64,000 nucleotides of DNA from Rhodocyclaceae bacterium. Its GTDB lineage: Bacteria; Pseudomonadota; Gammaproteobacteria; Burkholderiales; Rhodocyclaceae. The notes below the pieces were generated by a model. That model ran no database searches and was not told the origin of the DNA. It was given only the letters and a program-made list of their open reading frames with translations. Shown piece by piece: positions 52,424 through 61,793 of this stretch. Where the stretch lies: positions 1 through 64,000 of the forward strand of contig WBUF01000003.1 of assembly GCA_008933825.1 (NCBI GenBank). The letters run 5' to 3'. Numbering within the stretch: position 1 is the first letter of the stretch; the number at the start of each line of letters is the position of its first letter. The position numbers and the translations under genes are program-made.

Positions 52424-53740
52424 ATGCCCAAACCGTCAGAGCTGCTGATCGAGCCGCGCTGGCTCATTCCAGTCGAACCCCACGGCGCCGTGCTGGAAGG
52501 CCATTGCGTGGCCGTTTCCGCAGGCAAGATCATCGACGTTCTACCAACCGAAACGGCGCGGCAGCGCTACCAACCGGAACGTCATGTCGTCCTGGCCGAT
52601 CACGTGCTGATCCCCGGCCTGGTCAATCTGCATACCCACGCCGCGATGACGCTGTTGCGCGGCATCGCCGATGACCTGCCGCTGATGGAATGGCTGAGAA
52701 GCCATATCTGGCCTGCCGAAGCAAAGCACGTCTCGGCCGCCTTCGTCCGCGACGGCACGCTCCTCGCCTGCGCCGAGATGCTGCGCGGCGGCATCACCTG
52801 CTTCAACGACATGTACTTCTTCCCGGAAGCGGCGGCTGAAGCGGCTCAAAGTCTCGGCATGCGTGCCGTCCTCGGTTTGGTGATCATCGAGTTTCCGACC
52901 ACCTACGCCGCCGATGCCGAGGACTACATCGTCAAGGGGCTGGCCGCACGCGACCGGCTGCGCAGCGATTCGCTGATCTCCTTCTGCATGGCGCCCCATG
53001 CCCCTTACACCGTCAGCGATGCCAGCTTCGAGCGCATCGCCACGCTGGCTGCGCAACTCGATCTGCCGGTTCATGTTCATCTTCATGAAACCCGGGGGGA
53101 AATCGAGGAAAGCGTGCGCCGGTACGGCATGCGGCCGATCGAACGACTCGATCGCCTCGGGCTGCTCGGCCCGGGACTGATCGCCGTGCATGCCACCCAC
53201 CTCGATGCCGCAGAGATACGCCTGCTGGCGAAGTACGATTGCAGTGTCGCCCACTGCCCGACCTCCAACATGAAGCTTGCCAGCGGCATCGCCCCCGTCG
53301 CGGCCGAACTGGATGAAGGCATCCGGATTGGACTTGGCACCGATGGTGCGGCGAGCAACAACCGCCTGGACCTCTTCCAGGAAATGCGCCATGCCGCCCT
53401 GCTGGCAAAGGCGGCCAGCGGAAACGCCGCCGCTCTAGACGCCCATACCGTGCTGCGCATGGCAACGCTGAATGGCGCCACCGCCCTCGGGCTGGGCAAG
53501 CGGATCGGCTCTATCAGACCGGGGAAAGCCGCAGACCTGTGCGCCGTTCGCCTCGATACGCTTCAAACCGTTCCTTGCTTCAACCCGGTTTCCCACCTGG
53601 TGTACGCCGCCGGCCGCGAACATGTCAGCCACGTATGGATCAATGGCATTCCGCAGGTCGAAAATGGTGAATTGCGGCAATGCAACACAAGCCGATTGCT
53701 TGACATCGCACATTTGTGGCAAAATAAATTAATCGCATGA
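52424..53740 (+). CDS. 5-methylthioadenosine / S-adenosylhomocysteine deaminase family (TRZ/ATZ hydrolase)
   Basis: A 438-residue amidohydrolase. The metal-binding NLHTHAAMTLLRG gives the HxH pair. The other metal and substrate residues are in HVHLHETRGEIEES, VHATHLDAAEI, CPTSNMKLASG and the proton-relay GTDGAASNNRLD. These features fit MtaD-type deaminases that recycle SAM by-products. It lies between the two OmpA paralogues, ahead of the SAM-dependent ubiG, so it could act on a by-product made there. This link is inferred from position only. Confidence 0.87.
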   Translation: MPKPSELLIEPRWLIPVEPHGAVLEGHCVAVSAGKIIDVLPTETARQRYQPERHVVLADHVLIPGLVNLHTHAAMTLLRGIADDLPLMEWLRSHIWPAEAKHVSAAFVRDGTLLACAEMLRGGITCFNDMYFFPEAAAEAAQSLGMRAVLGLVIIEFPTTYAADAEDYIVKGLAARDRLRSDSLISFCMAPHAPYTVSDASFERIATLAAQLDLPVHVHLHETRGEIEESVRRYGMRPIERLDRLGLLGPGLIAVHATHLDAAEIRLLAKYDCSVAHCPTSNMKLASGIAPVAAELDEGIRIGLGTDGAASNNRLDLFQEMRHAALLAKAASGNAAALDAHTVLRMATLNGATALGLGKRIGSIRPGKAADLCAVRLDTLQTVPCFNPVSHLVYAAGREHVSHVWINGIPQVENGELRQCNTSRLLDIAHLWQNKLIA

Positions 53741-53879
53741 GCCGGTTTGGATTTGGTTTGCATAGGGTCATAGGGTAAAGGCATAGGGAAAACCGAAGCC
53801 GGCGAAACGACATGTTGTTAATCGGGCTGATAGGCCAAACCCACTTTCCATTTCGCACCGCAACGAGGGGACCACACAT
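53741..53879. other. Leader region of OmpA paralogue 2 with CATAGGG repeats
   Basis: No gene was seen. Three copies of CATAGGG occur at 53761-53767, 53769-53775 and 53782-53788. A clear promoter could not be assigned. Confidence 0.4.
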
Positions 53880-54518
53880 ATGAACAAACAAATTACGAAG
53901 CTTACGCTGCTGGCATCGCTTGGCATGAGCGCCTCCGTCGCGCTTGCCCAGGTTCCGAACAATGACGGCTACCTCTTCGACACGCGCGGTGTCGTGGCCC
54001 GCAGCGGCTTCGGCCTGTGCTGGAAGACCACCCGCTGGACGCCGGCCATGGCCATCGCCGAGTGCGATCCTGAACTGGTCAAGAAACCGGAGCCGCCGAA
54101 GCCTGCCACCCCTCCCGCCGCAACGCCGAAACCCGCCGCCCAGAAAGTCACCCTGGCTGCCGACGCGCTGTTCGACTTCGACAAGGCCGTGCTGCGCCCC
54201 GAAGGCAAGGCCAAGCTCGACGACGTCACCGGCAAGCTGAAGGGCATGAAGCTGGAAGTCATCATCGCCGTCGGCCATACCGACCGCATCGGCTCCGACA
54301 AGTACAACCAGAAACTCTCCGAGAAGCGCGCCGAAGCCGTCAAGGCCCACCTGGTCGGCAAGGGTGTCGAGCCTAACCGCATTTACACCGAGGGCAAGGG
54401 TGAGAAGCAGTCCGTCACCGGCGACAAGTGCGGCAAGAGCGACAAGAAATCGAAAAAACTCATCGAATGTCTGCAGCCCGATCGCCGCGTGGAGATCGAG
54501 GTCATCGGCACCAAGTAA
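53880..54518 (+). CDS. OmpA-family outer-membrane protein, paralogue 2
   Basis: A 212-residue protein with a signal peptide (MNKQITKLTLLASLGMSASVALA). The mature part begins QVPNNDGYLFDTRGVVARSGF, matching paralogue 1 over about 50 residues, with LCWKTTRWTPAMAIAECDP common to both. The C-terminal OmpA domain (FDFDKAVLRPEGKAKLDD, then GHTDRIGSDKYNQKLSEKRA) is complete. It differs from paralogue 1 in having no Cys before the domain. It ends at its own terminator. Confidence 0.88.
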   Translation: MNKQITKLTLLASLGMSASVALAQVPNNDGYLFDTRGVVARSGFGLCWKTTRWTPAMAIAECDPELVKKPEPPKPATPPAATPKPAAQKVTLAADALFDFDKAVLRPEGKAKLDDVTGKLKGMKLEVIIAVGHTDRIGSDKYNQKLSEKRAEAVKAHLVGKGVEPNRIYTEGKGEKQSVTGDKCGKSDKKSKKLIECLQPDRRVEIEVIGTK

Positions 54519-54537
54519 TCCGACGTATTAAGTCTGG

Positions 54538-54567
54538 AAAAAGCCCTGCTACGGCAGGGCTTTTTTT
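54538..54567 (+). terminator. Rho-independent terminator after OmpA paralogue 2
   Basis: A GCCCTGC...GCAGGGC stem with flanking A and T tracts, ending in seven T bases. Confidence 0.9.
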
Positions 54568-54606
54568 CGGCCTGCGCAGCGAGACTGAATCGACGATAAT
54601 TGCGCA

Positions 54607-55317
54607 ATGGAATCTGCACAACGCAACGCCGATCAGGCCGAACTCGACAAGTTCAGCGACCTTGCCCACCGCTGGTGGGATCCCGAATCCGAGTTCAAGC
54701 CCCTGCACGACATCAACCCGCTGCGCCTGGATTGGATGGGCCGGTTCGTCGGCCTAGCAGGGACGCGTGTGCTGGATGTCGGCTGTGGCGGCGGCATCCT
54801 GTCCGAATCCATGGCCATGCGCGGTGCCAGGGTGACCGGAATCGATCTCTCGGACAAGGCGCTCGGCGTCGCCAGGCTCCATTTGCTGGAAAGTGGGCAA
54901 ACGGTCGAGTACCGCAAGATTTCCGCGGAGGAGCTTGCCGCCGAAATGCCGCGAGCTTTTGACGTCGTCGCCTGCCTCGAGATGCTCGAGCACGTACCCG
55001 ATCCTGCCAGTACGGTGGAAGCCTGCGCCCGGCTCGCCAAGCCGGGCGGCACGGTGTTCTTTTCCACCCTCAACCGCAATCCGAAGGCCTATCTCTTCGC
55101 CGTCCTCGGCGCCGAATACGTGCTCAAACTGTTGCCGCGGGGCACCCACGATTACGTCAAATTCATTCGGCCGGCCGAGTTGGCCCGCTACGCCCGCGAA
55201 GCCGGCCTAGCGGTCGACACACTCGTCGGCATGATCTACAACCCCTTCACAAAAACCTACGCGCTCGACGCGAATACCGACGTCAATTACCTGATGTGCT
55301 GCAGGCGCGATGATTGA
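54607..55317 (+). CDS. ubiG: Ubiquinone biosynthesis O-methyltransferase
   Basis: A 236-residue SAM-dependent enzyme doing both O-methylations of ubiquinone synthesis. It has the N-terminal [25 protein letters not shown] typical of UbiG, SAM motif [33 protein letters not shown] and a C-terminal [17 protein letters not shown]. The protein probably sits on the membrane. Its stop overlaps gph by eight bases, as in many betaproteobacteria. Confidence 0.96.
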   Translation: MESAQRNADQAELDKFSDLAHRWWDPESEFKPLHDINPLRLDWMGRFVGLAGTRVLDVGCGGGILSESMAMRGARVTGIDLSDKALGVARLHLLESGQTVEYRKISAEELAAEMPRAFDVVACLEMLEHVPDPASTVEACARLAKPGGTVFFSTLNRNPKAYLFAVLGAEYVLKLLPRGTHDYVKFIRPAELARYAREAGLAVDTLVGMIYNPFTKTYALDANTDVNYLMCCRRDD

Positions 55318-55975
55318 CGCGGTACTCTTCGACCTCGACGGCACACTGGCAGACACCGCCGTCGATCTCGGCGCAGCACTCAATCGCCTGCGGGAGGAAG
55401 CGGGCCAAACGCCCCTGCCGGCCGCCACCATCCGACCGCATGTCTCGAAAGGCGTGCGCGGCATGCTCGGCCTCGGTTTCTCCCTGGCGCCCGGCGACGA
55501 CAGCTACGCCGATCTCCACCAGCGCTTCCTTGCCTATTACGGCGAATCGCTCTGCGCGGCCACCACACTGTTCGATGGCATCGCCGAATTGCTCGATCGC
55601 CTGGAAGTGCAAGGCGTCAAATGGGGCGTCGTGACCAACAAGACCAGCCGCTATACCCTCCCGGTGGTCGAAACTCTCGGCCTGGCGCGGCGGGCTGCCT
55701 GCATCGTCAGCGGCGATTCCTCGCCCCGGCCCAAACCGGCTCCCGATCCGCTCCTGCTTGCCAGCACCATCGCCGGTACGGACGCTTCACGCTGTCTCTA
55801 TGTCGGCGACGACCTGCGCGACATACAGGCCGCCCGCGCTGCCGGCATGGGGGCGATTGCCGCCGCCTGGGGCTATCTCGGCGACGAACTTCCTCTTGAT
55901 AAATGGGGCGCCGACGCCATACTTGAGTCACCTGCCAGCCTGGTCGGACTGCTTGGGCAGCACGTGCTAGAATAA
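55310..55975 (+). CDS. gph: Phosphoglycolate phosphatase
   Basis: A 221-residue HAD-superfamily phosphatase that clears 2-phosphoglycolate formed during repair of oxidative DNA damage. HAD motif I is [13 protein letters not shown], motif II is [10 protein letters not shown], and motif III/IV is [11 protein letters not shown] with [16 protein letters not shown]. The small cap domain is helical. Alternatives within the HAD family are less likely given the ubiG-gph pairing. Confidence 0.9.
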   Translation: MIDAVLFDLDGTLADTAVDLGAALNRLREEAGQTPLPAATIRPHVSKGVRGMLGLGFSLAPGDDSYADLHQRFLAYYGESLCAATTLFDGIAELLDRLEVQGVKWGVVTNKTSRYTLPVVETLGLARRAACIVSGDSSPRPKPAPDPLLLASTIAGTDASRCLYVGDDLRDIQAARAAGMGAIAAAWGYLGDELPLDKWGADAILESPASLVGLLGQHVLE

Positions 55976-56001
55976 CGGCAGCAACGCATCACATCGAATT
56001 C

Positions 56002-56362
56002 GGGGGCGACCTGGCTTCGACGTGGGTCGCGAAGCAGTGCAGTGCATGCCGAGGACCAGTCACCTCGCAAATCCATCTGGAAACCAACAAACGCCAACGA
56101 CGAGCGTTTCGCTCTCGCCGCTTAATACCGGCGAGCGCTGCACCGGACGGCTCACGGGCCGGGCGGGGCAACCCGCAGCAGCGTCATTTACGTGAGATAA
56201 GGGTCCATCCTGCCGTGGGATGCGCCACGAAAACCCAACGGATCGCCTAGCGTCAGCCTGCCGGTTGGCGGACGTCGGGTTAAATCAAACAACCAGGCTA
56301 AGCATGTAGTACTGCCTGTAGAGGGCTTGCGGACGCGGGTTCGATTCCCGCCGCCTCCACCA
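56002..56362 (+). ncRNA. ssrA: Transfer-messenger RNA (tmRNA)
   Basis: A 361-base RNA that rescues stalled ribosomes with SmpB. The 5' end GGGGGCG pairs with the 3' CGCCTCC before ACCA, and the T arm is GGTTCGATTCC. The tag reading frame at 56093-56125 encodes ANDERFALAA and ends in TAA. A terminator follows at once. The 3' end of ssrA is a common integration site for genomic islands. Confidence 0.95.
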
Positions 56363-56368
56363 AAATTC

Positions 56369-56399
56369 AAACCCCAACCACTCTCGGTTGGGGTTTTTT
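56369..56399 (+). terminator. Rho-independent terminator after tmRNA
   Basis: An AACCCCAACC...GGTTGGGGTT stem followed by T bases. Confidence 0.9.
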
Positions 56400-56674
56400 A
56401 TTGCCTGTTTGCGCCAACTCCCGCGTGTTCTCGCGGGTTCCTTCGGAGTCTTGCGGACTTCGCCTTCGCCACCGCTAGGCAGGTTCGGCGCCCGGTTCTC
56501 TCTCTATTGGCCCTTTCTCTCTGCGGGCGGGACTTTGTGTTTTTGCCCGAAGTCCGCAAAGGTCACGACCCACCCCCTATAAAGATCAATGGGTTACGAG
56601 TTGTCGAATCGACTGGTTTGTTTTACAGATTGGTAGGCGAGTAATTCGTCACCCACCAACCCCAGGCGTTGCTA
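56400..56674. other. Gap between the tmRNA terminator and the Sel1-like gene
   Basis: No convincing gene, RNA or repeat is visible. Base composition is nearer balance than in the core region, and there are short TC-rich runs. It follows the tmRNA end, where islands often integrate, but I found no integrase and no second copy of the tmRNA 3' end in the window. Confidence 0.4.
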
Positions 56675-57799
56675 CTACTCGTCGTCCCTGATCACACGGA
56701 ACATCTCCGCTGCGTTTTGCCGTGCAGTTGCCTGTTGATCTGCACTGATCGGTTCAAGCCTGACACCATCGCGGCCGTCTGCAAAGATGGGGCCACCGAC
56801 GTCATCGTCGTAAGGGGACCCATCTTCGTGGATAGCGTGGTAGTCGTCCTTGGTCAGATCGCTACCAAGCATTTCTGCGAGGTAGAGCCATGTCCAACAA
56901 CGAACCAGATCACCATGGTCAAACTCTTCAATCAGCTGGCGCATGGCTTCGGTGTCACCGCATTTGGCCGCCTCAGTCAGCCACTTCTTCGAGTCTTCGC
57001 GCCTGCCCAGTCGTTCGGCGATCTCTGCCACCCAGGCGGGGTCTGCATTGACGTCACTGGTGGCCTGCTCGAAAAACGCAGGGTCGTCAAAACGATCGGC
57101 CAATTCCAGTAGCGCTTCGGGGCAGCCAAGTCTGGCGGCTTCCTTCAGGTGTCGTGCGAATAGCTGCTCGCGGTTCAGTCTGGCTTCATGGCTGTCCGCC
57201 CACTCTTTCTCGACACCCGCGAGTACACGGCCGCTTTGCGCCTGCTGGTACCAGTAGTCACTGCCGGTCTCTACGTCGTCGATGTCGTCGTCGGCGTGGA
57301 TCAGCGCCAATGCAAAGTGGGCGGTCGCGTTACCTTTGGCTGCCGCGTTGGTGAGTCCATCAATGAGGAGTGGTGAAATGAGGGCTTCGGTAACCGCCAG
57401 CCGTTCGTCTTCCACGAGCTCCCAGTCATCTTCCTCTTCGTCCTCGTTCCAGTCCCCATGCCCTGGCTCATAGCGAAGATGGGCGATCAAATCCGGAATC
57501 CTGATGACGCCAATTTCCTGCTCAGTCAGTAACCGTGGAAGCGAAGCAGCCACCACGTCTGCTGTGTTGGTGTCGTACCCGATTTCCAGGCAACGATCCT
57601 TCACGTGGTCGACGTATTTCGAGGTACGTCGATTGGTGAGTGAGTCTTTGGTGAAAACCGCGTCCGAGGAGAGTGCCGCATAAGAGTTGAAGCCGAATGA
57701 TGCGGCCAACAACTCGTAGATGTGAGCCCGTTTGAACTGGGCACCGGTAGCGGTCTGGAGGTGCTGTTGCGTGCTGTACGCGAGTTCTTTGATCGTCAT
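56675..57799 (-). CDS. Sel1-like acidic protein of unknown function
   Basis: A 374-residue protein. The first 45 residues (MTIKELAYSTQQHLQTATGA, then FKRAHIYELLAASFGFNSYAAL) look like a small helical domain that I have not been able to name. A very acidic segment follows (DWNEDEEEDDWELVEDE). The rest contains Sel1/TPR-like helical repeats, for example ALISPLLIDGLTNAAAKGNATAHFALAL and FARHLKEAARLGCPEALLELADRF. Such repeats usually mediate protein contacts. I chose the ATG at 57799 because AAAGG lies about ten bases upstream and the domain begins there. It is next to the tmRNA and has a composition unlike the core genes. Confidence 0.6.
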   Translation of the reverse strand: MTIKELAYSTQQHLQTATGAQFKRAHIYELLAASFGFNSYAALSSDAVFTKDSLTNRRTSKYVDHVKDRCLEIGYDTNTADVVAASLPRLLTEQEIGVIRIPDLIAHLRYEPGHGDWNEDEEEDDWELVEDERLAVTEALISPLLIDGLTNAAAKGNATAHFALALIHADDDIDDVETGSDYWYQQAQSGRVLAGVEKEWADSHEARLNREQLFARHLKEAARLGCPEALLELADRFDDPAFFEQATSDVNADPAWVAEIAERLGRREDSKKWLTEAAKCGDTEAMRQLIEEFDHGDLVRCWTWLYLAEMLGSDLTKDDYHAIHEDGSPYDDDVGGPIFADGRDGVRLEPISADQQATARQNAAEMFRVIRDDE

Positions 57800-58051
57800 G
57801 ATCAACCTTTCCTGAATGCCACGTCGAATACGGGTCAGGCGCACACGTTTAAGTCCCCGACGACGAGGCTCAAAGAGAGGTTTGCAATGACGGAACAGAT
57901 CGCCTGTTTTTACTCGTGTGCAAGTAAGGTGGGCACCTCTTGAAATTCTAGCGTCGAAGCCGAAATCCGTCCATGCCCAAAAGAGATCGAGTTCGGGAGC
58001 TAAGTTCAGAATTGTTTTCTGAACTTCAGAAAATGGCTGTGTCGCCGTGGA

Positions 58052-58288
58052 TCAGGATGCGAGCGTAGCCTGCAATCGGTGCAGCCCTGCAGTGACTTCA
58101 TCTACCAAGGCTTGCTCTGTGGCGTCCTCGGGAGTGCAGTGGGTGGTCCATTCGACAAACTGTGTCATCTGGGCAGCGCGATCGCGCGAGAGCTTGGCGT
58201 TGGCCAGACCCGACTGGATGATCGGGATGAGTGCCGACGCAGCGCGTAAGCGGTTCAGTTGCGGGGTGGGTACGGGCGTTTTCGACAT
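58052..58288 (-). CDS. Small hypothetical protein
   Basis: A 78-residue, mostly helical protein (MSKTPVPTPQLNRLRAASAL, then KLSRDRAAQMTQFVEWTTHC and ATEQALVDEVTAGLHRLQATL). I do not recognise it and see no motif that gives a function. It is divergent from umuD, with the SOS operator between them about 100 bases from its start, so it might be SOS-linked. A TTG two codons upstream is an alternative start. It may not be a real gene. Confidence 0.4.
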   Translation of the reverse strand: MSKTPVPTPQLNRLRAASALIPIIQSGLANAKLSRDRAAQMTQFVEWTTHCTPEDATEQALVDEVTAGLHRLQATLAS

Positions 58289-58358
58289 AGCCAACTATTG
58301 AAGCATCTTTGTCTTTTTAGGTAAACGATGCCAGATCCATGGAGAGCTTGTTGGCAGC

Positions 58359-58388
58359 TTGTGGCCACTCAGGCGTGGCATTTATACT
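58359..58388 (+). promoter_or_regulatory. Promoter of umuDC
   Basis: A -10 box TATACT (58383-58388) lies 18 bases after a weak -35 box TTGTGG (58359-58364). The -10 box overlaps the LexA site, the normal arrangement for SOS repression. Confidence 0.55.
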
Positions 58389-58404
58389 GTACGGAAAAAC
58401 AGTA
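58385..58404. promoter_or_regulatory. LexA (SOS) box
   Basis: Half-sites TACTG and CAGTA are both perfect and are separated by ten bases (CTG-N10-CAG with A-rich centre). This matches the LexA consensus of gammaproteobacteria and many betaproteobacteria. It sits directly ahead of umuD and overlaps its -10 box. Confidence 0.85.
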
Positions 58405-58409
58405 TCCGT

Positions 58410-58886
58410 ATGCAGCCAACTCTTGTCCGTCGTCGTCCTTCGCCATGCCTGAGCCAGACTCCTTTGGAAGTGGCACAGGACCCGGTTGCGTTCGAATTTC
58501 GGTTGCTCACGCATCGGATCAGTGCGGGATTTCCGTCGCCGGCTGCGGACTACGCTGAAGAAGGGCTCGATCTCAACGACTACCTCGTGCGCAACAAGCC
58601 TGCGACTTTCATGTTCACGGTCAGGGGAGACTCCATGATCGGCGCCAGCATCGAGGAAGGCGATAAGGTGGTCGTGGACCGTGCCATGACGCCGAAGCAT
58701 AACGACATCGTGGTCGCCGTGGTTGAGGGCGAGTACACGATCAAGCGCCTCTACAAGCATCAGGGGCGGATTGAACTCCGGCCAGAAAATCCCGCCTACA
58801 GCCCGATCATCTTCAACGACGGCGTGGAACTGCTTGTCTGGGGTGTCGTGGTTGGCGTGGTCCGGCGCTATAGCTCCCGAGGTTGA
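58410..58886 (+). CDS. umuD: UmuD-like protein, DNA polymerase V subunit
   Basis: A 158-residue S24-family protein that is self-cleaved after SOS induction and then forms Pol V with UmuC. The cleavage site is Ala-Gly in [16 protein letters not shown]. The catalytic Ser is in [10 protein letters not shown] and the Lys in EYTIKRLY. The ATG at 58410 lies five bases after the LexA box with no Shine-Dalgarno, so a leaderless message or a later non-ATG start (for example TTG 58474 or GTG 58480) is possible; the family's usual length of about 140 residues fits a later start better. Confidence 0.88.
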   Translation: MQPTLVRRRPSPCLSQTPLEVAQDPVAFEFRLLTHRISAGFPSPAADYAEEGLDLNDYLVRNKPATFMFTVRGDSMIGASIEEGDKVVVDRAMTPKHNDIVVAVVEGEYTIKRLYKHQGRIELRPENPAYSPIIFNDGVELLVWGVVVGVVRRYSSRG

Positions 58887-58888
58887 CC

Positions 58889-60178
58889 ATGACGTCCGCG
58901 CCGCAGTTTGCGCTGGTGGACGTAAATAACTTCTACGTCTCCTGCGAACGCGTTTTTAAGCCCAGTCTGGAAAGCACCCCGGTTGTCGTTCTTTCAAACA
59001 ACGACGGTTGCGCTGTTGCGCGCAGCAACGAGGTCAAGTCGCTGGGCGTGAAGATGGGGATGCCATGGTTCAAGATGAAGGACCTGGCCCGCCAGCACGG
59101 CATCCAGGCCTACTCATCGAACTATGCGCTGTATGGCGACATGAGCAATCGGGTGACCAGCATCCTGCGCGACTATTCTCCGGACCTGGAGGTCTACAGC
59201 ATCGACGAGTCCTTCCTGCGCATCGAGACGGTCGCCCACCTTTATGGTGGTGCCATCCCCATGGGGCAACAAATGCGTCACCGTATCAAGCAATGGACGG
59301 GCTTGCCTGTGTGCGTTGGTGTCGGGCCGACCAAGACGCTGGCGAAGTTCGCGAACCACCTGGCCAAGAAGAACGATGTTTTCAACGGCGTGTGCGACCT
59401 CCATGCGATGACGCGGCCGGAACGTCTGGAGTGGATGTGGGGTGTCGAAGTTGGCGAGGTATGGGGCGTTGGGTCCCGTATCAGAAAGCGCCTGGCTGGC
59501 ATGGGCATCGACACCGTTCTCGACCTACGCAATGCCTCGCCCAAGCAAATGCGAGCCCAGTTCGGAGTGGTCATGGAACGCACCTGCAACGAACTGCGCG
59601 GGATTTCCTGCCTGGAGTTGGAGGATGTCATGCCGCCCAAGCAGCAGATCATGTCGTCGCGCAGTTTTGGGGCGCCAGTTGAAACCATCGAGGAATTGCG
59701 TGAGTCGGTGGCAAGCTACTTGGCCAGTGCCGCAGAAAAATTGCGGCGACAGAACTCCGTAGCGGGTGCCGTCTATGTCTTCGTGCTGACCAACCGGTTC
59801 AAAGAGGACGAGCCGCAGTACAACGCCGGGATCACTGTGCCAATGGGCGATGCTACGGACGACACACTGGTGCTGACCTCTGCCGCATTGAGGGGGCTGG
59901 CGGCGATTTTCAGACCAGGATTTCGCTACAAGAAGGCAGGGGTGATGCTGACCCTGCTCTCCGATAAGGGCGCCCGCCAAGCGACGCTGTTTGATGATCC
60001 GGTTGCCCGAGCAAGATCAGAGAAGCTGATGGAAGCGATGGATGCCATCAACCGTGAGTTCGGGAGGGGGACCCTCCGCTCGGGCGCGAGTGGCGTTGCG
60101 CAGCGTTGGGCGATGCGCGCAGGAAACCGTTCGCCGCGTTACACCACACGGTGGGACGAGTTGCCTGTTGTGACATAA
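58889..60178 (+). CDS. umuC: UmuC, catalytic subunit of DNA polymerase V
   Basis: A 429-residue Y-family translesion polymerase. Metal-binding motifs are [17 protein letters not shown] near the N-terminus and [12 protein letters not shown]. The dNTP-steric and fingers region has [19 protein letters not shown], and the helix-hairpin-helix is [18 protein letters not shown] little-finger domain and the C-terminal UmuC tail complete it. It is two bases after umuD. A mobile origin (rumB/mucB type) is possible given its place after tmRNA. Confidence 0.95.
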   Translation: MTSAPQFALVDVNNFYVSCERVFKPSLESTPVVVLSNNDGCAVARSNEVKSLGVKMGMPWFKMKDLARQHGIQAYSSNYALYGDMSNRVTSILRDYSPDLEVYSIDESFLRIETVAHLYGGAIPMGQQMRHRIKQWTGLPVCVGVGPTKTLAKFANHLAKKNDVFNGVCDLHAMTRPERLEWMWGVEVGEVWGVGSRIRKRLAGMGIDTVLDLRNASPKQMRAQFGVVMERTCNELRGISCLELEDVMPPKQQIMSSRSFGAPVETIEELRESVASYLASAAEKLRRQNSVAGAVYVFVLTNRFKEDEPQYNAGITVPMGDATDDTLVLTSAALRGLAAIFRPGFRYKKAGVMLTLLSDKGARQATLFDDPVARARSEKLMEAMDAINREFGRGTLRSGASGVAQRWAMRAGNRSPRYTTRWDELPVVT

Positions 60179-60277
60179 ATTTGTCTGGAGTCGGCCACAA
60201 GCGGCCAGTAGGCTTCGCCCTAAAGCTGTCATTTGAACGGCTGCTTTCTTAGTTTCTGCCTCCACCCAAGCGGAGCA

Positions 60278-61783
60278 TCAGTCAGCAGTTTCAGCCACTC
60301 CACCACCCAGTGCTCGGTATATTGCAATGAAGCGAAGCTGCGTGCGCCCCTGGCTTGCAACAACGTCACGCCTTGCTTGAATGTCGGTACGCTGAGCGTC
60401 GATAACATTGAGGTAATCGACCAACCCGGCACGCTCCCGAGCTTGTGCCAACTGATAGACATCAGCACTGCTTTGAGCCTTAACAAGAAGGCGCTGTTGC
60501 CGTTCCTGTTCTGCTGCATAGGACGTCAATGCATCGTCAACTTCCTGCCAAGCCCTCAATACCGTCCGTTGAAATTCGATAGCAGCTTCCTGCTGGCGCA
60601 GTTCTCGAAGCGTCACGGTGGCACGACGGCGGCCACCATCGAAAATCGGCAAATCCAAACTCGGACCGATAGACCAGAAGCGGCTACCCCAATCACCAAA
60701 CTTGCCAGCTTCGTAGGAATCCAAACCGAAGCGAAGACCAAGGCGAACACTAGGATAAAGCTGGGCCTGGGCTTCGCCTATCGCCGCAGTTGCCTGATGT
60801 AAGCGCGCTTCGGCCGCACGAATGTCAGGGCGTCGACCGGCCAACTCAGATGGCACGCCGAGCTTGTATTGAGGCAACACCATTGCCGCGGCAGGAGCAC
60901 TCTCGGCGGCCAGCTCTTTGGCCAAATCACCGGGGCGCAGCCCGAGAAGCAGGCAAATACGGTTCTTGGACTGTGCCTCCTGTTCAAGTAGCGGGGGCAT
61001 CTGTGCCTCAAGGTCAGCCAGTTGCAGCCGCTGGCGCTCAAGGTCCAAATCGTTGGCGAGTCCATGCTTGCTCCTGGACTCCATCATAGATGTCCGCTCG
61101 CGCAGGGCCGTGATGTCGTCCCGCGTCAATTTCAACAGGCGTTGCGTTGTGCGCAGGTCGATATAGGCCATCGCCAAGTCGCTGGAGATGACGAGTCTGG
61201 TCTGGTCAAGTAATGCCAACGAATTGGCGATGTCTGCATCAGCAGCCTCAACCGCTCGGCGCACACGTCCCCACAGGTCAATTTCCCAAGACGCATCGAA
61301 TCCGCCTTGGTAGGAGGTGTAAGGCTCGGATAGTGATTTGGCAACCGCATCCCGATTATTCGGCGCCATTACGTCCAGCACCCGGTCCCCCGCCGCGTAT
61401 TCGCTCTGCCGCTGGCGAATTGCGCCACCCTGGAGTTTGACTTCGGGGACTTGCTGGCTAGCAGTGACACTCCTCTGAGAGCGTGCCTGTTCATAGTGAA
61501 GCATTGCAGTCTTCAAGTCTGGGCTGGACTCAAGCACGCGGGTTTCCAACTGGTCCAGCACGGAATCCTGAAATGCAGCCCACCACTTATGCTCGGGGGC
61601 TCCCTGCATCCCCTCGTTCCTGGGCAATTCTTTGCTCGAGCTCGACCATAAAGACCAAGTGGCCGGAGACAAAAGCTCAGGTGCCTTATAGTCAGGGCCA
61701 ACGGCTGCACATGCCGACAATAGAATGCTCGTGCTCAGGAGCCACAGCGACCGATGCACACGCAAGGTTAAGGTGTTCTTCAT
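60278..61783 (-). CDS. Outer-membrane efflux lipoprotein, TolC/NodT family
   Basis: A 501-residue channel subunit. The signal peptide ends in LLSAC with the lipid-bearing Cys at 25, followed by the family hallmark AAVGPDYKAP. The two repeats of the outer membrane factor are visible, with the middle hallmark LGVPSELAGRRPDIRAAEARLHQATAAIGEAQAQLYP. It lies ten bases downstream of two ABC-2 permeases, so it forms the exit duct of a tripartite ABC exporter. The substrate is unknown. Confidence 0.93.
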   Translation of the reverse strand: MKNTLTLRVHRSLWLLSTSILLSACAAVGPDYKAPELLSPATWSLWSSSSKELPRNEGMQGAPEHKWWAAFQDSVLDQLETRVLESSPDLKTAMLHYEQARSQRSVTASQQVPEVKLQGGAIRQRQSEYAAGDRVLDVMAPNNRDAVAKSLSEPYTSYQGGFDASWEIDLWGRVRRAVEAADADIANSLALLDQTRLVISSDLAMAYIDLRTTQRLLKLTRDDITALRERTSMMESRSKHGLANDLDLERQRLQLADLEAQMPPLLEQEAQSKNRICLLLGLRPGDLAKELAAESAPAAAMVLPQYKLGVPSELAGRRPDIRAAEARLHQATAAIGEAQAQLYPSVRLGLRFGLDSYEAGKFGDWGSRFWSIGPSLDLPIFDGGRRRATVTLRELRQQEAAIEFQRTVLRAWQEVDDALTSYAAEQERQQRLLVKAQSSADVYQLAQARERAGLVDYLNVIDAQRTDIQARRDVVASQGRTQLRFIAIYRALGGGVAETAD

Positions 61784-61793
61784 TGCATTCCCC

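Noticed and set aside
54143-54167. AAAGTCACCCTGG near-match to the dispersed motif in OmpA paralogue 2
   Set aside because: Only the first eight bases match, and the right block is not CGGCG at the required offset.
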